Positions 43,434-50,486 of a DNA stretch of 64,000 nucleotides are shown here, piece after piece. How positions within the stretch are numbered: the stretch's first letter is position 1; the number at the start of each line of letters is the position of its first letter. A program made the position numbers and the translations under genes. The notes under the pieces were generated by a model. That model saw only the letters and a list, made by a program, of their open reading frames with translations, made no database searches and had not been told where the DNA came from. The stretch spans positions 3,162,001-3,226,000 of the forward strand of contig NZ_CP107899.1 in NCBI RefSeq assembly GCF_036013915.1. Direction: 5' to 3'. The stretch is from Streptomyces sp. NBC_00464 (GTDB taxonomy: Bacteria > Actinomycetota > Actinomycetes > Streptomycetales > Streptomycetaceae).

Positions 43434-44399
43434 ATGACCTCCCTCACCGACGCCGACGCCACCACTCCCGACGGATACGGCGAACTGCGCGCCCAGCTCG
43501 CCACCCTCACCACCGAGGCCTTCCGCCCCGAGCTCGCCGAGATCGATCAGCTGCCCACCTCGGAGATCGCCCGGATCATGAACGGCGAGGACCGGACCGT
43601 CCCCGCCGCCGTCGCCGAGCGGCTGCCCGAGATCTCCGCCGCGATCGACGCCACCGCGGCCCGCATGGCGCGCGGCGGCCGGCTGATCTACGCGGGCGCC
43701 GGCACCGCGGGCCGGCTCGGCGTGCTGGACGCCAGCGAGTGCCCGCCCACCTTCAACACCGACCCGGCCGATGTGATCGGTCTGATCGCGGGCGGCCCGT
43801 CCGCCATGGTCACCGCCGTCGAGGGCGCCGAGGACAGCAAGGAGCTGGCCGCCGCCGACCTCGAAGCGCTGGGCCTCACCGCCGACGACACGGTGGTCGG
43901 CATCTCCGCCTCCGGCCGTACGCCGTACGCGATCGGGGCCGTCGAGCACGCCCGCGCCAAGGGCGCCCTGACCATCGGCCTGTCCTGCAACGCGGACTCC
44001 GCGCTGGGCGCCGCCGCCGAGCACCCCCTCGAAGTCGTCGTCGGCCCCGAGCTGCTCACCGGCTCCACCCGGCTGAAGGCGGGCACGGCACAGAAGCTCG
44101 TCCTCAACATGCTCTCGACGATCACGATGATCCGGCTCGGCAAGACGTACGGAAACCTCATGGTCGACGTCCGCGCCTCCAACGAGAAGCTGCGCGCCCG
44201 TTCCCGGCGGATCGTCTCGCTGGCCACCGGCGCCTCCGACCCGGAGATCGAGGCCGCGCTGGCCGCCACCGACGGCGAGGTGAAGAACGCCATCCTCACC
44301 ATCCTCGGCCAGGTCGACGGCCCCACCGCCGCCACCCTGCTGTCCGCATCGGACGGGCACCTCCGCGCCGCGCTCGCCGCCGCCCCCCGCACCACCTGA
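43434..44399 (+). CDS. murQ: N-acetylmuramic acid 6-phosphate etherase MurQ
   Basis: This 321-residue SIS-fold lyase cleaves the lactyl ether of MurNAc-6-P to GlcNAc-6-P and D-lactate. It has the family motifs Y-A-G-A-G-T-A-G-R-L-G-V-L-D-A-S-E-C-P-P-T-F, E-D-S (catalytic Glu region), G-I-S-A-S-G-R-T-P-Y and K-L-V-L-N-M-L-S-T. It lies between the RpiR regulator and the PTS EIIBC gene, forming a cell-wall sugar recycling cluster. Confidence 0.94.
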   Translation: MTSLTDADATTPDGYGELRAQLATLTTEAFRPELAEIDQLPTSEIARIMNGEDRTVPAAVAERLPEISAAIDATAARMARGGRLIYAGAGTAGRLGVLDASECPPTFNTDPADVIGLIAGGPSAMVTAVEGAEDSKELAAADLEALGLTADDTVVGISASGRTPYAIGAVEHARAKGALTIGLSCNADSALGAAAEHPLEVVVGPELLTGSTRLKAGTAQKLVLNMLSTITMIRLGKTYGNLMVDVRASNEKLRARSRRIVSLATGASDPEIEAALAATDGEVKNAILTILGQVDGPTAATLLSASDGHLRAALAAAPRTT

Positions 44400-44446
44400 C
44401 CTCCCGCTCCACCTCCGCTCCCCCGCACAGCAAGGCACCACGCACC

Positions 44447-45985
44447 ATGGCTACAGAAGACAAGAACCGCGCCACTGCCGCCGCGATCCTTCCGCTCGTC
44501 GGTGGCGCCGCGAACGTCAGCTCCGTTGTCCACTGCATGACCCGGCTCCGGCTCGGTCTGCACGATCGTTCGCTCGTCCAGGACGAGGCACTGAAGGCCG
44601 TGCCCGCCGTCATGGGCGTGGTCGAGGACGACACGTACCAGATCGTTCTCGGTCCCGGTACGGTCGCCCGCGTCACCCCGGAGTTCGAGAAGCTCGTCGA
44701 GGAGGGCAAGGCCTCGGCCCCCGCCCCGACTGCGGCCCCGACCTCCGCCGCCCCGCTCACCGCGGAGGAACTGGCCGCGCAGGGCGCGGAGATGAAGGCG
44801 GCACGGAAGGCGAAGAACGCCACGCCGTTCAAGCTGTTCCTGCGCAAGATCGCCAACATCTTCGTGCCGCTGATCCCGGCCCTGATCGGCTGCGGCATCA
44901 TCGCGGGCCTGAACGGTCTGCTGGTCAACCTCGGCTGGCTGACGTCGGTCACCCCGGCCCTGGCGGCCATGGCGTCCGGTTTCATGGCGCTGATCGCGGT
45001 CTTCGTCGGCTACAACACGGCGAAGGAGTTCGGCGGCACGCCGATCCTCGGCGGTGCGGTCGCGGCCATCATCGTCTTCCCGGGCGTCGCGAACATCGAG
45101 GCGTTCGGCCAGAAGCTCTCCCCCGGCCAGGGCGGCGTCCTCGGCGCACTGGGCGCGGCGGTGCTCGCGGTGTACGTGGAGAAGTGGTGCCGCCGCTGGG
45201 TGCCGGAGGCGCTGGACGTCCTGGTCACCCCGACCCTGACGGTCCTGGTCTCCGGTCTGGTGACGATCTTCGGCCTGATGTACGTGGCGGGTGAGGTCTC
45301 CACCGCGATCGGTACGGCCGCCGACTGGCTGCTGTCCAACGGCGGCGCGGGCGCGGGTCTGATCCTCGGCGGCTTCTTCCTGCCGCTGGTCATGCTGGGC
45401 CTGCACCAGGCGCTGATCCCGATCCACACCACGCTGATCGAGCAGCAGGGCTACACGGTCCTGCTCCCGATCCTCGCCATGGCCGGCGCCGGCCAGGTCG
45501 GCGCGGCCATCGCGGTCTACTTCCGCCTGCCGCGCAACGAGTCGATCCGCCGGACGATCAAGTCCGCCCTGCCCGCGGGCTTCCTGGGCGTCGGCGAGCC
45601 GCTGATCTACGGTGTCTCGCTGCCGCTGGGCCGCCCGTTCATCACGGCGTGTGTGGGTGGTGCCTTCGGCGGCGCGTTCATCGGCTTCTTCAACCAGCTC
45701 GGCGACGCGGTGGGCTCCACCGCGATCGGCCCGTCGGGCTGGGCCCTGTTCCCGCTCGTGGACGGCAACCACGGCCTGGGCGTGACGATCGCGATCTACG
45801 CGGGCGGCCTGGTCGTCGGCTACCTGGCGGGCTTCGTCGCCACGTACTTCTTCGGCTTCAGCAAGGACCTGCTGGCGGAGTTCAACGTCTCCCAGGAACC
45901 GGCCGCCTCCACGATCGCGGCCACCGGCCCGGCCACGGTCGGAGCCGGCCCGGAGACTCCCGCGAAGGAACCTGCGGGGGTCTGA
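44447..45985 (+). CDS. PTS EIIBC transporter, probably MurNAc-specific (MurP-like)
   Basis: This 512-residue PTS permease has an N-terminal EIIB domain with the phosphorylated Cys30 in V-V-H-C-M-T-R-L-R. An Ala/Pro linker (about 85-105) and an EIIC domain (about 120-480) with ten or so helices follow. EIIC carries the G-V-G-E-P-L-I-Y-G-V glucose-family motif. No EIIA domain is present, so it must borrow a soluble EIIA. The context with murQ argues for MurNAc. ATG 44447 was chosen. Confidence 0.88.
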   Translation: MATEDKNRATAAAILPLVGGAANVSSVVHCMTRLRLGLHDRSLVQDEALKAVPAVMGVVEDDTYQIVLGPGTVARVTPEFEKLVEEGKASAPAPTAAPTSAAPLTAEELAAQGAEMKAARKAKNATPFKLFLRKIANIFVPLIPALIGCGIIAGLNGLLVNLGWLTSVTPALAAMASGFMALIAVFVGYNTAKEFGGTPILGGAVAAIIVFPGVANIEAFGQKLSPGQGGVLGALGAAVLAVYVEKWCRRWVPEALDVLVTPTLTVLVSGLVTIFGLMYVAGEVSTAIGTAADWLLSNGGAGAGLILGGFFLPLVMLGLHQALIPIHTTLIEQQGYTVLLPILAMAGAGQVGAAIAVYFRLPRNESIRRTIKSALPAGFLGVGEPLIYGVSLPLGRPFITACVGGAFGGAFIGFFNQLGDAVGSTAIGPSGWALFPLVDGNHGLGVTIAIYAGGLVVGYLAGFVATYFFGFSKDLLAEFNVSQEPAASTIAATGPATVGAGPETPAKEPAGV

Positions 45986-46003
45986 CGGACCACGGAACCA
46001 CGA

Positions 46004-46036
46004 GAACGGCGGCACCCCGGTGGGGTGCCGCCGTTC
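46004..46036. terminator. Bidirectional terminator after PTS gene
   Basis: The arms 46004-46018 and 46022-46036 pair perfectly (15 bp, GGT loop). They separate the convergent PTS and EamA genes. Confidence 0.85.
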
Positions 46037-46126
46037 CGCTGTCCGCCTCGGACCATCAGCGGCGCTGGGCCGCTTTCCTCAGCGCCCCACGATCGTGTGA
46101 GCGACGCACCGACCATCGCGCTCTGT

Positions 46127-47011
46127 TCACCGGCCGGAGGGAACGGGCTCGACGGAACGGCCCCCCACCCGGACGGTGACGAGCCCGATCCCCCCGCAGC
46201 ACACCGCCAGCAGCAGAAGCTCGGCGGCCGACGGGGCGGACGCGCTGCCCAGGGCCCAGTCGCCGAGCCGGACGGTGAAGGGGGCGGCCAGTTGCACGGC
46301 GGCCGTGAAGACCGGGCCGCGGAGCAGGATCAGCCGGTGCTGTACGAGGTAGGCGGGTGCGTAGACCGCGGCGCCCAGCAGCACGATGCCGCCCGTCGCG
46401 GCCAAGGTGGGCGGATGCGCGATGAGCGCGGGCAGGGACATGGGGAGCAGCAGACAGGTGGCAGCGGCGAGGAGCACCGGCAGCACGGCGAGCGGCGGCA
46501 GCCCGGACAGCCGTTGCCGGTAGAGGAATCCGTACACCGCGAAGGCGACGGTCGCCGCCGCCACCAGCAGTAGCCCCACCGCGTCCAGATCCCCGGCGTC
46601 CGCCCCCAGTGCCGCGTATCCGGCTGCCGCGGCGCAGGCGAGGACCGCCCCCGCCGCCTTGCGCGGCCCGGACCGCTCGCCGAAGAACAGCGCACCGACC
46701 GCCACCGAGGCGCACGGCATCAGCGCGACGACGAGGTTGGTGAGCGAGGTGCCGATACGCGGGATGGCGAGGAGCGTGCCGGCCGCGTACCCGGCGAAGC
46801 CGAGGAGGCCCAGCAGCCACACGGTCCCCGGCCGCGCGGCGGCCCGCCGCAGGTCGGCCCGGCCACTCGCGGACGACGCGGCGACGGCGGTCAGGACCAG
46901 ACAGCACACGGCGGTACGGCCCACGGCCACGGTCAGCGGTTCGGTCCCGGTGACGAGGGCCCCGGAAAGCAGCCAGGTCCCGGCGAGCAGCAGCACGAGC
47001 ACGACCGGCAT
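46127..47011 (-). CDS. EamA-family (DMT) transporter
   Basis: This 294-residue membrane protein has ten predicted helices in two EamA repeats, with A-L-M-P-C-A-S-V-A-V-G-A-L-F-F-G-E-R closing the first repeat. It should export a small metabolite, identity unknown. It lies 43 bp downstream of the inositol-monophosphatase-like gene on the same strand and is probably cotranscribed. Confidence 0.82.
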   Translation of the reverse strand: MPVVLVLLLAGTWLLSGALVTGTEPLTVAVGRTAVCCLVLTAVAASSASGRADLRRAAARPGTVWLLGLLGFAGYAAGTLLAIPRIGTSLTNLVVALMPCASVAVGALFFGERSGPRKAAGAVLACAAAAGYAALGADAGDLDAVGLLLVAAATVAFAVYGFLYRQRLSGLPPLAVLPVLLAAATCLLLPMSLPALIAHPPTLAATGGIVLLGAAVYAPAYLVQHRLILLRGPVFTAAVQLAAPFTVRLGDWALGSASAPSAAELLLLAVCCGGIGLVTVRVGGRSVEPVPSGR

Positions 47012-47054
47012 CGGCGGCCTTTCCTTACGGAGAGAGAAGGGAGAAGACAGGAGA

Positions 47055-47873
47055 TCAGCGGCCGTCCGCGGCGGCTTGGTCCCCGACCATCGCCACCAGC
47101 GCCTCGTGCGTCTCCCGGTCCGCCGCCGCGATCAGTCCGCCCGCTCCGGTGTGCAGCGGCTGGCCGTGGATGCCCGTCACCACACAGCCGGCGGCTTCGC
47201 ACAGCGCGATCCCGGCGGCGAAGTGCACACTGTCGCGCAGGTCGCCGTCGGTGACGTACGCGGCCCTGCGGCCGGCGGCGACCCAGGCCACGGCCAGCGT
47301 GGTGGAGACGACGCGCGGCCGGAACCGCTCGACGAACCCCGGGGCGGCAAGGAGGTGGACCGCTCTGAAGTCCGGTGCGTTGGGGAACGGCGGGTCGAGG
47401 TTGACGTCGACCAGTCGGGAGCCGGGCGAGGGCGACAACTCCTCGTCCACGCCGTCCTGCCGGACGCGGGCGTACGTGCCGTCGGTCCAGAACACCTCAC
47501 CGCTGAACGGGTCGGCGGATGCGGCCGCCGTGATGCCGGACCCCACCCGCAGGGCGACGTTCACCGCGACCAGCATGTTCTGCACGGCGTAGTTCAGCGT
47601 GCCGCACAGCGGATCGACCAGCCACCTGCGCTCCGCGCCCACCGCACCGCTGTGTCCGCTCTCCTCGCCGGTCACGGCGTCATCGGGGCGGGCGGTCCGC
47701 AGCACGTCGAGGATGGCTTTCTCCGCCGCGAGGTCCGCGGCGGTCGCGAAGTCACCGCCGGACTTCTCCACGCGCGACAGTGACGTCCCGTACATGTCTC
47801 GGACCACCGCCGCGCCCGCCTGCGCCGCCCCGACCGCCAGTTGCGCATCGCTTGCCGTGCCCATGCTCACCAT
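47055..47873 (-). CDS. Inositol monophosphatase-family protein with altered metal motif
   Basis: This 272-residue protein has the IMPase fold motifs G-D-F-A-T-A-A-D, G-E-E-S-G and W-L-V-D-P-L-C-G-T-L-N-Y-A. The canonical D-P-[IL]-D-G-T metal-binding motif has Cys in place of the second Asp. The distal A-W-V-A-A-G-R region is present. The change could weaken Mg binding, so activity as a phosphatase is uncertain. ATG 47864 (M-G-T) is an alternative start. Confidence 0.78.
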   Translation of the reverse strand: MVSMGTASDAQLAVGAAQAGAAVVRDMYGTSLSRVEKSGGDFATAADLAAEKAILDVLRTARPDDAVTGEESGHSGAVGAERRWLVDPLCGTLNYAVQNMLVAVNVALRVGSGITAAASADPFSGEVFWTDGTYARVRQDGVDEELSPSPGSRLVDVNLDPPFPNAPDFRAVHLLAAPGFVERFRPRVVSTTLAVAWVAAGRRAAYVTDGDLRDSVHFAAGIALCEAAGCVVTGIHGQPLHTGAGGLIAAADRETHEALVAMVGDQAAADGR

Positions 47874-47955
47874 GCCCGCAGGCTATCGGCGGCCCTCCCC
47901 GGCAGCGCCCGGGGTCTGCCCCTCTGCTCCCGCCTGTGGCGCCGCCTGCCGCATC

Positions 47956-47987
47956 ACCGCATTATGTCGTTGGCGACATAATGCGGT
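47956..47987. promoter_or_regulatory. Operator/promoter palindrome of toxin-antitoxin operon
   Basis: ACCGCATTATGTCG (47956-47969), TTGG spacer and CGACATAATGCGGT (47974-47987) form a perfect 14-bp inverted repeat ending 6 bp before the toxin start. CATAAT within the right arm can serve as the -10. The XRE antitoxin is the likely binder. Confidence 0.8.
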
Positions 47988-47993
47988 GCCCGC

Positions 47994-48371
47994 ATGACCG
48001 ACTTGCACGTGATCGAGGTCGAACCTGAAGTGCGCACCTGGCTTGAGCTTCTCCCCGGCAAGCAATACCGGAAGGTGGAGGAGTATGCCGAACTACTGGT
48101 CGCGCTGGGCACTCGGACGCCCATGCCCTTCGCCCGGCCATTGCGAGACGGCGTGTACGAGCTCCACCCGACACTGGCCGGCGAAGACACCAGGATCACC
48201 TATGGGTTCGGCCCGCAGCGCCGCATTGTGCTGCTCACAGTGTTCCGCAAGACCCGGATGCGCGAGACGGCGCAAGTAGCCCGTGCAGTCAGGGCCCGTA
48301 TGGTGTGCGAGGCCGAGCACGGTCCGGCCCACATGACGCACGGCCGCAGCGAGGAAGGAGACGCGTCATGA
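47994..48371 (+). CDS. HigB/Gp49-like toxin of type II toxin-antitoxin system
   Basis: This 125-residue RelE-superfamily protein has F-A-R-P-L-R-D-G-V-Y-E-L-H, then R-I-T-Y-G-F and I-V-L-L-T-V-F-R-K-T-R, as in phage-derived Gp49/HigB ribosome-dependent mRNA interferases. The order toxin then antitoxin is typical of HigBA. It overlaps the antitoxin gene by 4 bp (ATGA). The last 20 residues are longer than usual. Confidence 0.85.
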   Translation: MTDLHVIEVEPEVRTWLELLPGKQYRKVEEYAELLVALGTRTPMPFARPLRDGVYELHPTLAGEDTRITYGFGPQRRIVLLTVFRKTRMRETAQVARAVRARMVCEAEHGPAHMTHGRSEEGDAS

Positions 48372-48703
48372 ACCACACCCGCTGGAAGCTGGCCCGCGAA
48401 AGGGAGCTCGCCGACGGCAACGCCGAGTCCCCCGAGGTGCAGGCCGAGCGCGCCGACACCCGTCTGGCCATGGCGTTCGCCAAGGCCGTCTACGACAGGC
48501 GCAAGGAACTCGGACTGTCTCAGGCCGAGGTCGCCGACCGCGCCGGACTCACCCAGGCCAAGGTCTCCCGGGTGGAGGGTGCCGACGCCGTACCGACCCT
48601 GCTGTTGCTGCGACGACTTGCGCGGGCACTGGACGCATCACTGACCATCGCGCTGGACGACGAACACGAAGAGGTCGCGTTCATCGCCCGCTCCGCGGCC
48701 TGA
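48368..48703 (+). CDS. XRE-family antitoxin (HigA-like)
   Basis: This 111-residue protein has a Cro/C1 helix-turn-helix (about 50-105, G-L-S-Q-A-E-V-A-D-R-A-G-L-T-Q-A-K-V-S-R-V-E). It should neutralise the adjacent toxin and autorepress the operon at the palindrome 47956-47987. It starts at ATG 48368, inside the end of the toxin gene. Confidence 0.87.
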   Translation: MNHTRWKLARERELADGNAESPEVQAERADTRLAMAFAKAVYDRRKELGLSQAEVADRAGLTQAKVSRVEGADAVPTLLLLRRLARALDASLTIALDDEHEEVAFIARSAA

Positions 48704-48777
48704 TCCAGCCTGACCCAAACGAGAGCCCCCAGCCCGCCGGACGCCCCGGCAGCTCCCGGGGCCCGCCCTCCCCCAGG

Positions 48778-49329
48778 TCAGGACGAGCGGCCGCCGAACT
48801 GCCAGTTGTGGACCTCGATGTCGGCGTAGCGGCCCTGGGTCAGGATGCCGCGGGCCGCGTCCGGGTCCGGGGCCCGGACCAGCGCCGCCGTGCCCAGCCA
48901 GGTGGCGCCGTCGTCGGACAGCAGCGGCCCGTAAGCGATCAGCTCGTCCCTGCCCGGCGGCACCTCAAGGTCGACGGCGTGCCCGCCCCCGGCGCCGACG
49001 CCGAGCACCAGATAGCGGTTGCCGTCGGTCGGGCCGCCGGGGAAGTCCCACATGGTGCGGCCCAGCGCGTTGCGCCAGCGGCGCAGCAGCACGTCGCGGT
49101 AGACACCGGCCTGGTAACCGGGTTCGTCGAAGGCGAACGCGCGGGCGGCGGCCGGATCGGGCACGTCGACGATGTGCACGCTGCCGGTGGGTGTGTCGCC
49201 GACGAGGGTCGGCCCCCGGGCGATCATCTCCTTCGCGTACCCGTCCATGTATGTCCAGTGCTCTTCCAGCAGTTCGTCACGCAGCGCCATGGAACCAGGC
49301 CGGTCGCGGTGGTAGCAGAGAAACTCCAT
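48778..49329 (-). CDS. YCII-domain protein (two YciI-like domains)
   Basis: This 183-residue protein begins M-E-F-L-C-Y-H-R-D-R-P-G and contains E-E-H-W-T-Y-M-D and a V-D-V-P-D-P-A-A-A-R-A-F segment, as in YCII proteins. A second, degenerate domain of the same fold follows from about residue 100 (L-V-L-G-V-G…I-E-V-H-N-W). Members include ferredoxin-fold proteins of unknown activity. The convergent antitoxin gene ends 74 bp away. Confidence 0.72.
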   Translation of the reverse strand: MEFLCYHRDRPGSMALRDELLEEHWTYMDGYAKEMIARGPTLVGDTPTGSVHIVDVPDPAAARAFAFDEPGYQAGVYRDVLLRRWRNALGRTMWDFPGGPTDGNRYLVLGVGAGGGHAVDLEVPPGRDELIAYGPLLSDDGATWLGTAALVRAPDPDAARGILTQGRYADIEVHNWQFGGRSS

Positions 49330-49380
49330 GCTCGAAGGATCCCTTCGGTACGCGGCCAGGTCGAGCGGGTTTCGCCGATG

Positions 49381-49626
49381 TCAGCGCGGCAGTTGCCCCT
49401 CCCGGTTGATCTCGGTGACCCGCGCCCGCAGTGCGAGCCCCGGCGGGGCCGGGCGGACGGCGTCGGGCGGGCAGTCCCACTCCGCGCCGCCTCCGGGGGG
49501 CCGCAGCTGCACATACGGGCCGACCCGCCCCATCACCCGGCCCACCCGGCCGTCCCGCATGTCGAGGGCGAACGCCCCCCGCTCCGGCACGGACGCCTCC
49601 GGGCCACAGCCGCCCTCACTTGTCAT
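49381..49626 (-). CDS. Small conserved-looking protein of unknown function
   Basis: This 81-residue protein has the core F-A-L-D-M-R-D-G-R-V-G-R-V-M-G-R-V-G-P-Y, reading like a single small beta-barrel. ATG 49626 was chosen; the upstream frame to 49683 lacks a start with a ribosome site. Its function is unknown to me. Confidence 0.6.
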   Translation of the reverse strand: MTSEGGCGPEASVPERGAFALDMRDGRVGRVMGRVGPYVQLRPPGGGAEWDCPPDAVRPAPPGLALRARVTEINREGQLPR

Positions 49627-49689
49627 GTCCGGCCACCCTTCCGTACTGCGCCCCTGTCCCGCTCCTTGAGCTTCATGATCCATTCATTC

Positions 49690-49722
49690 CACGCTGAGTA
49701 ACCGAAATGCGTACTCAGCGTG
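49690..49722. promoter_or_regulatory. Inverted repeat in divergent intergenic region
   Basis: CACGCTGAGTA (49690-49700) and TACTCAGCGTG (49712-49722) are perfect 11-bp arms with an 11-bp spacer, two helical turns centre to centre. The 355-bp gap (49627-49981) also holds ATATCAAC-like words at about 49859, 49881 and, inverted, 49921. This suggests a second regulator site before the DsrE gene. Confidence 0.5.
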
Positions 49723-49796
49723 CTTATTCTTCCGTGGTCCCGAAATCGCCACAGGTCACGCACCCCGCACACCGAACCGGAGCTCACCGCGCCGGG

Positions 49797-49844
49797 CCGG
49801 ACCGGTGCGTCCGCGCCCGGCCGGACCGGTGCGTCCGCGCCCGG
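49797..49844. repeat. Two-copy 24-bp tandem repeat
   Basis: CCGGACCGGTGCGTCCGCGC plus CCGG is repeated exactly twice, 49797-49820 and 49821-49844, upstream of the DsrE-family gene. No function is evident. Confidence 0.9.
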
Positions 49845-49981
49845 CGCACAGGCGCCGCATATCAACCCACCCCCCCTTACGTATCAACAGTCGAGACGAA
49901 ACGTCCCATTCCTCAAGACGGTTGATATGTTCCTTCCCTCCTCGCGTGCCAGCCGGGCCACCGAGCGGAAGGTTGTGACAG

Positions 49982-50338
49982 ATGCCGAAGACAGTCATCC
50001 ACGTGTTCCACGACGACGACGCCTCGATCACCACGGGGACCCGCGTGGCCCAGCGCATCCAGGAGGTCGCCGCCGAGCACGGCACGACCGTCGAGGTCCT
50101 GTGCTTCGGCCCGGCCCAGCGCCTCCTCGCCGACGCGGCCCCCTCCGGAGCGAGCGAGGTCTTCAACCGGCAGGTCGACGAGTTGATAGCGGACGGCGTG
50201 ACCGTGGGCGCCTGCGTCAACGCGGCCCGGGCGGACGGGACCGAGGCCGGGCTCGCCGGGCGCGGGCTGCGCCTGCGGGTGGCCCGGGACGAGTTCCTGC
50301 GCTTCACGCTGGAAGGCGCCACCGTCATCACCTTCTGA
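49982..50338 (+). CDS. DsrE-family protein
   Basis: This 118-residue DsrE/F-like sulfur-relay fold protein has V-I-H-V-F-H-D-D-D at the N-terminus, E-V-L-C-F-G-P-A and G-V-T-V-G-A-C-V-N-A. The Cys in V-G-A-C may be the reactive residue of the family, though the usual partner DsrEF/TusBCD genes are absent. ATG 49982 was chosen. Confidence 0.78.
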   Translation: MPKTVIHVFHDDDASITTGTRVAQRIQEVAAEHGTTVEVLCFGPAQRLLADAAPSGASEVFNRQVDELIADGVTVGACVNAARADGTEAGLAGRGLRLRVARDEFLRFTLEGATVITF

Positions 50339-50422
50339 CCCGCACACGGCACAGCACCGTCGACCCGGCGGACACACGGCGGGCCGGGGCCGTGCCCGCG
50401 GCGACGAGCGGGACACCACGAA

Positions 50423-50454
50423 CGGCTCCGCCCCCGTGGATCGGGGCGGAGCCG
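50423..50454. terminator. Bidirectional terminator between DsrE and surface-protein genes
   Basis: CGGCTCCGCCCC (50423-50434) pairs perfectly with 50443-50454 around an 8-nt loop, between convergent stops. Confidence 0.75.
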
Positions 50455-50486
50455 CTCCTCGTGTTCCGGCCGGTGCGTCTACCCGG

